NCBI GenBank assembly: GCA_902795745.1
Contig: CADBMG010000033.1
Location: forward strand, 1 to 18,728
DNA: 18,728 bases
DNA from: an uncultured Pseudomonadota bacterium
GTDB taxonomy: Bacteria > Pseudomonadota > Alphaproteobacteria > RF32 > CAG-239
Direction: 5' to 3'
Shown piece after piece: positions 1-6,732 of this stretch; the stretch's first letter is position 1; each line of letters begins with the position of its first letter. The notes beneath the pieces were generated by a model, which saw nothing but the letters and a program-made list of their open reading frames with translations, had not been told where the DNA came from and did no database searches. The position numbers and the translations under genes were made by a program.

Positions 1-72
1 AGGGGCAGAAAGATTCGAACTCTCGACACTCGGTTTTGGAGACCGATGCTCTACCAACTGAGCTATACCCCT
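1..72 (-). tRNA. tRNA-Trp (anticodon CCA), 3' end cut by window edge
   Basis: Reading leftward from base 72, the cloverleaf folds fully: acceptor stem AGGGGTA with TGCCCCT, D arm GCTC/GAGC, anticodon stem TCGGT/ACCGA around loop CTCCAAA (anticodon CCA), and T stem GAGAG/CTTTC with loop TTCGAAT. All 72 bases up to the end of the acceptor stem are present. The discriminator base and any encoded CCA end lie just outside the window. In alphaproteobacteria tRNA-Trp commonly precedes secE-nusG, so those genes may lie to the left; that is inference. Confidence 0.95.
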
Positions 73-86
73 AACAAACTGAAATG

Positions 87-115
87 CTTATAAAACATTT
101 CTAAGCGCAAATCAA
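87..115 (-). promoter_or_regulatory. Promoter of tRNA-Trp
   Basis: On the minus strand a -35 box TTGATT (115-110) and a -10 box TATAAG (92-87) are separated by 17 bases. Transcription would start near base 80, a few bases before the mature 5' end of the tRNA at 72, which suits a stable-RNA promoter with a very short leader. Confidence 0.65.
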
Positions 116-216
116 GAACTTTTTTTATAATCCGCACATTTATTGCTATGCAAGTAGCGTACTCAGCATTCAAAATATTCTGTTAAATAAGGTTCTGCTA
201 AGAGATGAAAAATATA

Positions 217-245
217 TTGACAAATAAATAAAATTATAACATAAT
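217..245 (+). promoter_or_regulatory. Distal candidate promoter (P1) for the exported-protein gene
   Basis: A perfect -35 TTGACA (217-222) is followed after 17 bases by -10 CATAAT (240-245, five of six consensus positions). Initiation near 252 would give a leader of about 180 bases to the ATG at 430. The -10 overlaps the left arm of the 15-bp inverted repeat that starts at 241. Confidence 0.45.
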
Positions 246-298
246 GTTTATTATGCATTTGATTTTGCGTAATAATATGTTTATATTTTATTTGTCAA
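217..298. repeat. 12-bp inverted repeat carrying facing TTGACA boxes
   Basis: TTGACAAATAAA at 217-228 returns as its exact reverse complement at 287-298, 58 bases apart. Each arm contains a TTGACA box, so one -35 points right and one points left. The leftward box (298-293) has TATTAT 15 bases on or TATTAC 18 bases on. It may be a second, leftward promoter or a protein-binding pair. Confidence 0.5.
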
Positions 299-400
299 AC
301 TGGCAAAATGCTGCTACGTTTTTTTATCTGTAAGATTTTTGTATTCTTTTGTTTTGTAAGATTTTTCAGCCTTTTTATAGTTCTCCATAATAAACATTAT
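241..400. repeat. Paired 15-bp inverted repeat, likely operator pair
   Basis: ATAATGTTTATTATG (241-255) has its perfect reverse complement at 386-400, with 130 bases between. Each arm is itself a dyad, ATAAT and ATTAT around four bases, which looks like a dimeric repressor site. The left arm overlaps the -10 and start region of P1, and the right arm overlaps the expected start point of P2. The centres are about 145 bp apart. A site-specific inversion element is the alternative reading. Confidence 0.45.
354..381 (+). promoter_or_regulatory. Proximal candidate promoter (P2) for the exported-protein gene
   Basis: The -35 TTGTAA (354-359) and -10 TATAGT (376-381) have a 16-base spacer, placing the start near 388, about 40 bases before the ATG at 430. 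A 12-bp direct repeat, TGTAAGATTTTT, occurs at 329-340 and 355-366; its second copy covers most of the -35. The region is very AT-rich, so the match could be partly chance. Confidence 0.35.
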
Positions 401-429
401 AGGAAGAAACAATAACGAAAGGACGTAAA

Positions 430-1419
430 ATGAAAGATTATAATAATGATCCGGTAAAACAGCATTATATGCGCTATTTTATGGGAATTGCCGCATTTTT
501 AAGCACTATCGGCGCGGCAGCACAAGAGCAATTGTCAGTTCAGAACGATAAAGAAAAAGATGATAAGTCGGAAATAAAAATACGTTTTGATAATTTAACA
601 GCTTTGAATGTTGATGAAAATAACGTTGATATATTTAACGCCGTGTTTCCGCAAGCATCAGCAAGTATTCAGGATACCAAAGGTAATAGAGCACGTTTTG
701 ATATGATAAGCGGTATTGTTTATTCCAATCAGTCATGGGCAACCGTTTTGGTGCAATTTATGGCTGAATTCGATAAAAAACTGCAAAATGGAGATGAGTT
801 GTTCTTAAAAATGGGACGAGAAAATGCCCAAAATGACGACGTATTCTATAACTCGCTGGACTATGCTTCCAATGCCAAAGACTGCGAACCTTTTGCTTAT
901 GGTGCGGAACGCTGGGTGTTGGGGTATAGGCATGGAGATAATTTTTTCGAAGCCGGAATAATTCAGGACAACGGCACGGGAAAATATTGTTTTATCGTAA
1001 ATCCCAAACAGGCAGATTTTTGGGGTAAAGCGCACTTGTCTATCTTGAAAAATTGTGGGGTAGAAGTTGTGCTTGAAGGTGCATTTCGTTCTGGTCCGCA
1101 ACATCAACATGGAATATCTGCCGTAACGATTAATACTCCAAAAGGCATAAAGATAAAATCTTTGATTGAACACGATTTTAGAGAAAATGATACCAAAGCT
1201 TTGGCGCGTCTTGTTTATCCTAACATAAAGAAGGGATATAATTTGATTGGAGAATTAGCACGATACGGGAAAGGGCAGGGAGTAGATTTGCGTTTAGGTT
1301 TAGGCTCCAAAGGTATGCAGGTATACGCCGATTACGATACACATAAAAAACAATTGCAAATCGGCGGTTCATATTTTTTCGGTATGGAAAAATACCTTCG
1401 CGGTGGCAGAAAAAAGTAA
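430..1419 (+). CDS. Unrecognised exported protein, possibly outer-membrane associated
   Basis: A 329-aa protein that I cannot assign to a family. The start at 430 is supported by AAAGGACG just upstream; an internal ATG at 469 lacks a ribosome site. After a polar N-terminus, residues 14-31 form a hydrophobic signal-peptide core ending GAAA, so cleavage after residue 31 is likely. The following 20 or so residues are charged and linker-like. The rest has many short stretches with alternating polar and hydrophobic residues, and the C-terminal part (about 280-320) ends in strands of the type seen in beta-barrels, including GGSYFF, but a basic tail GGRKK follows instead of a terminal aromatic residue. 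There is no clear helical membrane segment after the signal. The gene stands alone, with an elaborate control region in front and no clear terminator behind. Periplasmic or outer-membrane location is inference. Confidence 0.75.
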   Translation: MKDYNNDPVKQHYMRYFMGIAAFLSTIGAAAQEQLSVQNDKEKDDKSEIKIRFDNLTALNVDENNVDIFNAVFPQASASIQDTKGNRARFDMISGIVYSNQSWATVLVQFMAEFDKKLQNGDELFLKMGRENAQNDDVFYNSLDYASNAKDCEPFAYGAERWVLGYRHGDNFFEAGIIQDNGTGKYCFIVNPKQADFWGKAHLSILKNCGVEVVLEGAFRSGPQHQHGISAVTINTPKGIKIKSLIEHDFRENDTKALARLVYPNIKKGYNLIGELARYGKGQGVDLRLGLGSKGMQVYADYDTHKKQLQIGGSYFFGMEKYLRGGRKK

Positions 1420-1440
1420 TAAAGCATAAAAAATTAATAC

Positions 1441-1470
1441 TTGACATTTCGACAAAAAGGAATATATACT
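1441..1470 (+). promoter_or_regulatory. Strong sigma70-type promoter of the small-ORF unit
   Basis: A consensus -35 TTGACA (1441-1446) is followed after 18 bases by -10 TATACT (1465-1470); an overlapping TATATA (1463-1468) gives a 16-base spacer. Initiation would fall near 1477. The -35 lies only 22 bases after the stop codon of the previous gene, so the small unit is transcribed independently. Confidence 0.6.
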
Positions 1471-1544
1471 AACGGCAGATAATAACAATTATGATATTTT
1501 TTAAAATTGCACTCGATGCCTTGTGCCAACATCGAGGAAGTAGT

Positions 1545-1715
1545 GTGGCGAATATGACCATACGAAAAGGCATAGTTGGTGAAGTCAGAAAAAGACTGAG
1601 GATTTCGCCAATATTGAATGATGAACAAAAGGAAATACTTCGTGGCTACCTCCCGCAGCTTGAAAAAGGCGAGCCGGAGCTGGCAGAGGAAATAAAAGAC
1701 CTCATTGCGAAGTAA
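1545..1715 (+). CDS. Small hypothetical protein (about 56 aa)
   Basis: The open frame can begin at ATG 1491 (74 aa), GTG 1545 (56 aa) or ATG 1554 (53 aa). I prefer GTG 1545 because GAGGAAG (1534-1540) sits at normal distance before it, whereas 1491 has no ribosome site and would give a leader of only some 14 bases. The protein has no signal or membrane segment. It has a basic N-terminal half (TIRKGIVGEVRKRLR) and an acidic, probably helical C-terminal half rich in Glu and Lys. I do not recognise it. A 7-bp stem (CTCGATG 1512-1518 with CATCGAG 1530-1536) covers the first bases of the ribosome site, so translation may be structure-controlled. The unit has its own promoter and strong terminator. 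It could also be a small RNA with incidental coding capacity. Confidence 0.45.
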   Translation: MANMTIRKGIVGEVRKRLRISPILNDEQKEILRGYLPQLEKGEPELAEEIKDLIAK

Positions 1716-1720
1716 ATTTA

Positions 1721-1759
1721 AAAAAGACTTGTATGACACAGCGTCATACGAGTCTTTTT
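1721..1759 (+). terminator. Rho-independent terminator after the small ORF
   Basis: AAAGACTTGTATGAC (1723-1737) pairs with GTCATACGAGTCTTT (1743-1757) over 15 positions with one T-G wobble and a 5-base loop; flanking A and T bases extend the stem to 17 pairs. The right arm ends in TTTTTC followed by TTT. Confidence 0.85.
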
Positions 1760-1784
1760 CTTTATACAAATCCATATAAAATTC

Positions 1785-1815
1785 TTGACAGTAATCGTAA
1801 AATGGCAAATATAAT
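1785..1815 (+). promoter_or_regulatory. Promoter of the NSS transporter-cyclophilin unit
   Basis: TTGACA (1785-1790) and a consensus TATAAT (1810-1815) are separated by 19 bases, longer than optimal. It sits just behind the terminator ending at 1759 and about 30 bases before the transporter start, and no competing promoter is evident. Confidence 0.5.
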
Positions 1816-1849
1816 GAGCAATATAATTAAAATATTGTGAGTGAAAACT

Positions 1850-3238
1850 ATGAAAAAAGAAAGTTTTTCCTCTTCGTGGGGATTTATTTTAACTGCCGCA
1901 GGCTCAGCAATCGGTTTAGGAAATATATGGCGTTTCCCATATTTATGCGGTCAATATGGCGGATTAAGTTTTATTTTAGTATATTTATTGATATTACTGA
2001 TTATCTGCAATCCTTTAATGGTGGCAGAAATTGCCATCGGCCGCACCTCAAAAAGCAATTGCGTTGACGCTTATCGCGTTATCGCTGAGAAAACGGGCAT
2101 CGGATTTCCTCGCACATGGTCTTTTTTTGGCGGTTGGTTTGCAGTTTTAGGCGTTACTTTATGCCTGTCATTCTACTTTTTGGTTGCCGGTTGGGTACTC
2201 TACTACTTCTTAGAGGCCGTAAGCGGTAAATTGATGCAGATATCTCATGATGAACTCTCCGGAGAATTCGAATATTTGACGAAGAGCTTTTCCATTCAAT
2301 TAACCTGCGGCTTAATATTTTTGTTTATAACAACTCTTATCGTTATCGCCGGAGTTAAAAAAGGCATTGAACGTGCCGGATTGTTTTTAATGCCGCTCTT
2401 GTTTGTGATTTTCATTTTGCTCTGTCTGCGCTCTTTGACTTTAGACGGGGCAGATAAAGGTATTAGCTTTTTGCTGACGATACAACCGCATTATCTCGGC
2501 TTTACTGCGGAGGGTTTTCAGCTTAAACCGCTGTTAGAAACATATACGGCGGCATTGGGACAAGCCTTTATTTCATTATCTTTGGGTTTTGGCGTATTGT
2601 TGGTATACGGCTCATATTTTTCGCCGAAAGAAAATTTATTCGGCGCAGTAAGACATATTGAATTTTTTGATACGTTAGCCGCTGTTTTAAGTGCTGTTAT
2701 CATCATTCCGGCTATTTTCGCTGCCGGTTTACCTACATCTTCCGGACCGGGATTGACGTTCATCAGTTTACCGCATATTTTTCAAAATCTGAGTGGCGGG
2801 CACTTTTGGGCACTGACGTTTTATATGTTGCTTATACTGGCAACTGTTACATCAACAATTTCTATTTTTGAAACGTTAACTAATCTTTTGATAGATAAAC
2901 TCAAACTGCAACGTTTTGGTGCCGCTGTTGCCGTTATGCTTATTTCCGGTACCGGTTTTACTTTGGTTGCTGCTTCATTTTCCGGTGCTTTGAATATTAA
3001 GCTTTTTGGGCGTGACTTATTCACATTTGCCGACTGGTTAGTGTCGACCTATACGGCAACAATTGTATCGCTGACAATGGCTCTGTTTGTCGGCTACAAA
3101 GCCATGAAGCCGATTATTCACAATATTCGCCGCAGTGCCAACGTTTCCGGTGCTTTTACTCGATATTTCTTGGTAACATTACGCTATATTGCCCCTATTG
3201 GGCTCTCAACTCTTTTAGTTTCTGCAATTTTTAACTGA
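1850..3238 (+). CDS. Sodium:neurotransmitter symporter (NSS) family amino-acid transporter
   Basis: An inner-membrane sodium-coupled secondary transporter of the NSS/SNF family (LeuT, TnaT and MhsT relatives), about 462 aa with 11-12 hydrophobic segments. Segment 1 carries the family signature GSAIGLGNIWRFPY, whose unwound part forms the sodium and substrate site. Segment 2 ends PLMVAEIAIGR. The sixth region has the typical ALGQAFISLSLGFG, and the eighth region ATVTSTISIFE supplies Ser/Thr residues where sodium site 2 lies in LeuT. The substrate is probably an amino acid, but which one cannot be read from sequence. ATG 1850 gives the usual NSS N-terminus (MKKESFSSSWGF); a GTG at 1841 in frame would add three residues, and neither has a good ribosome site. 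The cyclophilin gene follows after 17 bases, probably in one transcript. Confidence 0.93.
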   Translation: MKKESFSSSWGFILTAAGSAIGLGNIWRFPYLCGQYGGLSFILVYLLILLIICNPLMVAEIAIGRTSKSNCVDAYRVIAEKTGIGFPRTWSFFGGWFAVLGVTLCLSFYFLVAGWVLYYFLEAVSGKLMQISHDELSGEFEYLTKSFSIQLTCGLIFLFITTLIVIAGVKKGIERAGLFLMPLLFVIFILLCLRSLTLDGADKGISFLLTIQPHYLGFTAEGFQLKPLLETYTAALGQAFISLSLGFGVLLVYGSYFSPKENLFGAVRHIEFFDTLAAVLSAVIIIPAIFAAGLPTSSGPGLTFISLPHIFQNLSGGHFWALTFYMLLILATVTSTISIFETLTNLLIDKLKLQRFGAAVAVMLISGTGFTLVAASFSGALNIKLFGRDLFTFADWLVSTYTATIVSLTMALFVGYKAMKPIIHNIRRSANVSGAFTRYFLVTLRYIAPIGLSTLLVSAIFN

Positions 3239-3255
3239 TTAATAAAGGAAAAAAT

Positions 3256-3801
3256 ATGAAAAAATTTATCTTATCTTGTTTTACTGCAATTTGCACAATG
3301 CTCTCTGCGCATAACGCTACTGCTTCTGATCCGGAAAATACTTTGCTTATGACATTAAAAGACGGTCAGGTTATAATTGAAATGTATCCCGATGTTGCAC
3401 CAAATCACGTTAAGAGAATCAAGGAATTAGTGCGTCAGGGATTTTATGACGGCTTGACTTTTCATCGTGTGATAGATGGTTTTATGGCGCAAACAGGGGA
3501 TCCGTTAGGCAATGGAACCGGTGGCAGCGGACAAAATATCGGAGCCGAATTTAATAGTAAACATCATGGTCGCGGTACTGTTTCCATGGCTCGAGCTTCT
3601 AATCCGAATTCTGCCGACAGTCAGTTTTTTATATGCTTTGATGATGCCGGATATTTAGATGGGCAATATACCGTTTGGGGACAGGTAATTTCCGGTATGG
3701 ATGCTGTTGATAAAATCAAACGAGGAAACGGCCCCAACGGTGCTGTCAGCAATCCGGATAAAATTATATCTCTTCGTGTATTATCTGATGTAAATCAATA
3801 A
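3256..3801 (+). CDS. Periplasmic cyclophilin-type peptidyl-prolyl cis-trans isomerase
   Basis: A single-domain cyclophilin of 181 aa that catalyses cis-trans isomerisation of proline peptide bonds during folding. Residues 1-24 are a signal peptide (hydrophobic core, ATAS at the end), so it should act in the periplasm. The active-site block is plain: FHRVIDGFMAQTGDP with Arg71, Phe76, Met77 and Gln79 matching human CypA Arg55, Phe60, Met61 and Gln63, then SQFFI around residue 123. The position of CypA Trp121 is Tyr133 and that of His126 is Tyr138 (YLDGQYTVWG). The Trp change is common in bacterial cyclophilins and usually goes with weak cyclosporin binding. AAAGGA precedes the ATG. It lies 17 bases behind the transporter gene, so co-transcription is likely although the functions are unrelated. 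Confidence 0.95.
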   Translation: MKKFILSCFTAICTMLSAHNATASDPENTLLMTLKDGQVIIEMYPDVAPNHVKRIKELVRQGFYDGLTFHRVIDGFMAQTGDPLGNGTGGSGQNIGAEFNSKHHGRGTVSMARASNPNSADSQFFICFDDAGYLDGQYTVWGQVISGMDAVDKIKRGNGPNGAVSNPDKIISLRVLSDVNQ

Positions 3802-3809
3802 CAAATTTA

Positions 3810-3863
3810 ATCTATCCTAATTAGGAACTGTTACACTCATACATTTCGTTAATTAGGGTAGAT
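3810..3863. repeat. 14-bp imperfect inverted repeat upstream of alaS
   Basis: ATCTATCCTAATTA (3810-3823) faces TAATTAGGGTAGAT (3850-3863), with one T-G wobble and a 26-base loop. No T tract follows, so it is a poor terminator. Inside it TAATTAGG also occurs twice in the same direction (3818-3825 and 3850-3857), 32 bases or about three helical turns apart. It may be an RNA structure at the end of the cyclophilin message or a binding-site pair. The rest of 3864-4010 shows only a weak 6-bp GAAA-loop hairpin (3942-3957) with a delayed T run. Confidence 0.45.
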
Positions 3864-4020
3864 ATTTCTTCATAAAAAGAGCAGCCGGTTATTTAATGTC
3901 AGAAGTGAAATCAACGGCGGACAAGTAATTTATTTTTAATAATGTCGGAAACGACATCTTGATATTTTTTTATCTGTTATTGTCGGGCAATCGGTAAAAG
4001 TATTTTTTAGCAAAAATAAC

Positions 4021-4049
4021 TTGCCAAGAATAAAAGTTTGCGCTAACTT
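4021..4049 (+). promoter_or_regulatory. Possible promoter of alaS
   Basis: TTGCCA (4021-4026) and TAACTT (4044-4049) have a 17-base spacer, with initiation near 4056 and a leader of about 30 bases before the alaS ATG. The -10 is weak, and an overlapping TTGCGC / TAAATT pair is an alternative. Confidence 0.3.
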
Positions 4050-4087
4050 AATACAGTTTTAAATTTAATATTCGGGAAAATAAAAAA

Positions 4088-6718
4088 ATGACTGTCAGTG
4101 TTAATCAAATCCGCAAAACTTTTTTAGACTATTTTGCTAAGCAAGGACACAAGGTTGTTCCTTCATCTTCATTGGTGCCGGATAACGATCCGACCTTAAT
4201 GTTTACCAACTCCGGAATGGTTCAATTCAAAAACATTTTGGCCGGTAATGAAACGAGAGATTATACACGAGCGACGACAGCACAAAAGAGTGTACGAGCC
4301 GGAGGTAAACATAACGACTTGGATAGCGTGGGATATGATGTGCGCCACCATACTTTTTTTGAAATGCTCGGCAATTTTTCCTTTGGTGATTATTTTAAGG
4401 ATTACGCTATTCCGTACGCTTGGGAATTGCTGACAAAGGAATTCTGTTTTCCGAAAGATAAATTGGCGGTGACGATTTATTATAACGATGATGAAGCGCA
4501 CGATATATGGAAAAAGGTTTCCGGTTTACCGGAAGACAGAATTATACGTATCGCCACCAAAGACAATTTTTGGCAGATGGGAGATACCGGTCCGTGCGGT
4601 CCTTGTTCGGAAATTTTTTATGATCATGGTCCGGAAGTTTGGGGTGGATTGCCGGGGACACCTGAAGAAGACGGCGATCGTTTTATTGAAATTTGGAATT
4701 TGGTATTTGACCAATTTGAAGATCTGCCGGACGGCTCACGCATTAACTTAAAGCGACCATCAATTGATACCGGTATGGGATTGGAGCGTATTGCCGCTAT
4801 TTTGCAAGGTGTACACTCTAATTTTGAAACAGACATGTTTCAACATATAATCAAGGCGATTGCCGATATTGCCAACACTGATCCGAACGGACCTTTAAAA
4901 GCGTCGCACAATGTGGTGGCCGACCACCTGCGTGCGATAAGCTTTTTGATTGCCGATGGAGTTTTGCCATCTAATGAAGGGCGCGGTTATGTTTTGCGCC
5001 GCATTATGCGCAGAGCAATGCGTCATGCATATTTATTGGGTGTTAAGGAGCCGATGATTTATAAATTGTTGCCGACATTACAACAGGAAATGGGGGAGTC
5101 ATATCCTGAACTTTATGCGCGCGAAAACTTGATCCGAGAAACAATTGCTATTGAAGAAGAACGTTTCGGACGTACGCTGGATAAGGGGCTGAAATTACTC
5201 GATGATGAAATTGCCAAATTACCGAGCGGAGCAAAATTGAGCGGTGAAACGGCATTCAAATTATATGATACTTATGGTTTTCCGCTTGATTTAACCCAAG
5301 ATGCACTCAAAAATAAAAAAATTGAAGTTGATGTCGAAGGTTTTGAGGCTTGCATGGAAAGGCAAAAAGCGGAAGCTCGCAAAAATTGGGCAGGTTCCGG
5401 AGATGAGGGCGTAGCCAAAGTTTGGTATGCTGTTCAAGACAGATGCGGTTCAACCGAGTTTTTGGGATACAGCACACTTAAAGCCGATGGAGAAATTACG
5501 GCACTGGTACAAGATAACAATGAAGTAAAAGAGGTTAGTGCCGGCAAGTTTGAACTGGTTGCAAATCAAACACCGTTTTATGGTGAATGCGGCGGACAAG
5601 TCGGTGATATAGGTTTGATTAAAGGTAAAAACTTTGAGGCCGAAGTTGTCGATTGTAAGCGCAAATTGAACGGTATATTTGTACATATTTGTGAGCTTAA
5701 AAGCGGTACAGTGAAGGTTGGTGATGTTGCCTGTTTTGCAGTTAACGGCGAGAACAGAGCACGCATTTGTGCAAATCACTCGGTTACGCACTTGGCTCAC
5801 AAAGCCCTGAAACAGGTATTGGGTGATCATGTGGCGCAAAAAGGTTCAATGGTTGAGGCAGGGAGAATGCGCTTTGATATTTCGCATCCGAAGCAGATAA
5901 CATCTGAACAATTGCGGGAGGTTGAGCGTATTGTTAACGAACAGATACGTAATGATTTGAACGTTTCAACCGTGATTATGAATAAAGATGAGGCAGTTAA
6001 AACCGGTGCAATGGCACTGTTTGATGAAAAATATGCCGAAGACGTTCGTGTAGTAACGATGGGCGATGAGGCTTGTCCGTTTTCGCGCGAATTGTGCGGC
6101 GGTACGCATGTCAGCACCACCGGACACATCGGATATTTTCATATTTTGAGTGAATCTGCCGTGGCTGCCGGTGTACGTCGCTTGGAATGTGTAACCGGTG
6201 TGGGGGCTGATGAGTACGTGCACAATGTGGAAGACAAATTGCACCATGTGGCAGAAAGTTTAAAAACTAATCTTAATGATTTAGACAGTAGAATAGCCGG
6301 ACTTTTGGAAGAACGTAAAAAATTGGAAAATGAAATTTTCAATTTGAAGAAGAGGATGGCTGCCGGTCAGAGTGCAGGTAAAGATGAGACCGAAGTGGTA
6401 AACGGTGTTAAGTTTATCGGAAAATTGGTACCGGATACACATCCGAAAGAATTGAAAGCTTTTGTTGATGATATGATGCAACGCATCGGCTCCGGTATAG
6501 TAGTTTTGGCATCTGATAAAGATGATAAGGCATCAATAGTTGTCGGCGTAAGCAAAGATTTGACGAATAAATATAATGCAGTTGATTTGGTGCGTGCGGC
6601 AGCGGCTATTGTAGGCGGAAACGGAGGCGGCGGTCGACCGGATATGGCTCAGGCCGGCGGAACTGATACCTCTAAAATAAATGCAGCAATTGTCGAAGTT
6701 AAAAAGTTAGTTGCTTAA
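4088..6718 (+). CDS. alaS: Alanine--tRNA ligase
   Basis: Full-length class II alanyl-tRNA synthetase (876 aa, as in E. coli), which charges tRNA-Ala in the cytosol and removes mischarged Ser or Gly. The N-terminal catalytic domain has HHTFFEMLGNFSFG (87-100), the GPCGPCSEIF block and the motif-3 type DTGMGLERI. The editing domain has the metal-binding HSVTH (His564, His568) and CGGTH (Cys670, His674), so proofreading should be intact. A coiled segment around 740-770 leads to the C-terminal DHHA1-type domain with GGGGRPDMAQAGG near the end. The ATG has only a modest ribosome site (GGGAAA). The TIM-barrel gene follows after 14 bases with no terminator between. Confidence 0.98.
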   Translation: MTVSVNQIRKTFLDYFAKQGHKVVPSSSLVPDNDPTLMFTNSGMVQFKNILAGNETRDYTRATTAQKSVRAGGKHNDLDSVGYDVRHHTFFEMLGNFSFGDYFKDYAIPYAWELLTKEFCFPKDKLAVTIYYNDDEAHDIWKKVSGLPEDRIIRIATKDNFWQMGDTGPCGPCSEIFYDHGPEVWGGLPGTPEEDGDRFIEIWNLVFDQFEDLPDGSRINLKRPSIDTGMGLERIAAILQGVHSNFETDMFQHIIKAIADIANTDPNGPLKASHNVVADHLRAISFLIADGVLPSNEGRGYVLRRIMRRAMRHAYLLGVKEPMIYKLLPTLQQEMGESYPELYARENLIRETIAIEEERFGRTLDKGLKLLDDEIAKLPSGAKLSGETAFKLYDTYGFPLDLTQDALKNKKIEVDVEGFEACMERQKAEARKNWAGSGDEGVAKVWYAVQDRCGSTEFLGYSTLKADGEITALVQDNNEVKEVSAGKFELVANQTPFYGECGGQVGDIGLIKGKNFEAEVVDCKRKLNGIFVHICELKSGTVKVGDVACFAVNGENRARICANHSVTHLAHKALKQVLGDHVAQKGSMVEAGRMRFDISHPKQITSEQLREVERIVNEQIRNDLNVSTVIMNKDEAVKTGAMALFDEKYAEDVRVVTMGDEACPFSRELCGGTHVSTTGHIGYFHILSESAVAAGVRRLECVTGVGADEYVHNVEDKLHHVAESLKTNLNDLDSRIAGLLEERKKLENEIFNLKKRMAAGQSAGKDETEVVNGVKFIGKLVPDTHPKELKAFVDDMMQRIGSGIVVLASDKDDKASIVVGVSKDLTNKYNAVDLVRAAAAIVGGNGGGGRPDMAQAGGTDTSKINAAIVEVKKLVA

Positions 6719-6732
6719 ACAAAGATTAATTT

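Noticed and set aside
329..366. 12-bp direct repeat TGTAAGATTTTT as a mobile-element or phage attachment scar
   Set aside because: The copies are 26 bases apart in T-rich DNA with no associated recombinase or element ends; simple local duplication explains it.
3896..3928. Ten-codon ORF (MSEVKSTADK) upstream of alaS as a leader peptide
   Set aside because: No ribosome site, no Ala-codon run, and no attenuator-type alternative hairpins follow it.
3942..3971. GAAA-loop hairpin with a T run as a terminator before alaS
   Set aside because: The stem has only six pairs and the T run begins seven bases after it, too far for a good intrinsic terminator.
5450..5839. 129-aa minus-strand open frame inside alaS
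   Set aside because: It is antisense to a highly conserved full-length gene, has no ribosome site or family resemblance, and is a shadow of AlaRS codon use.
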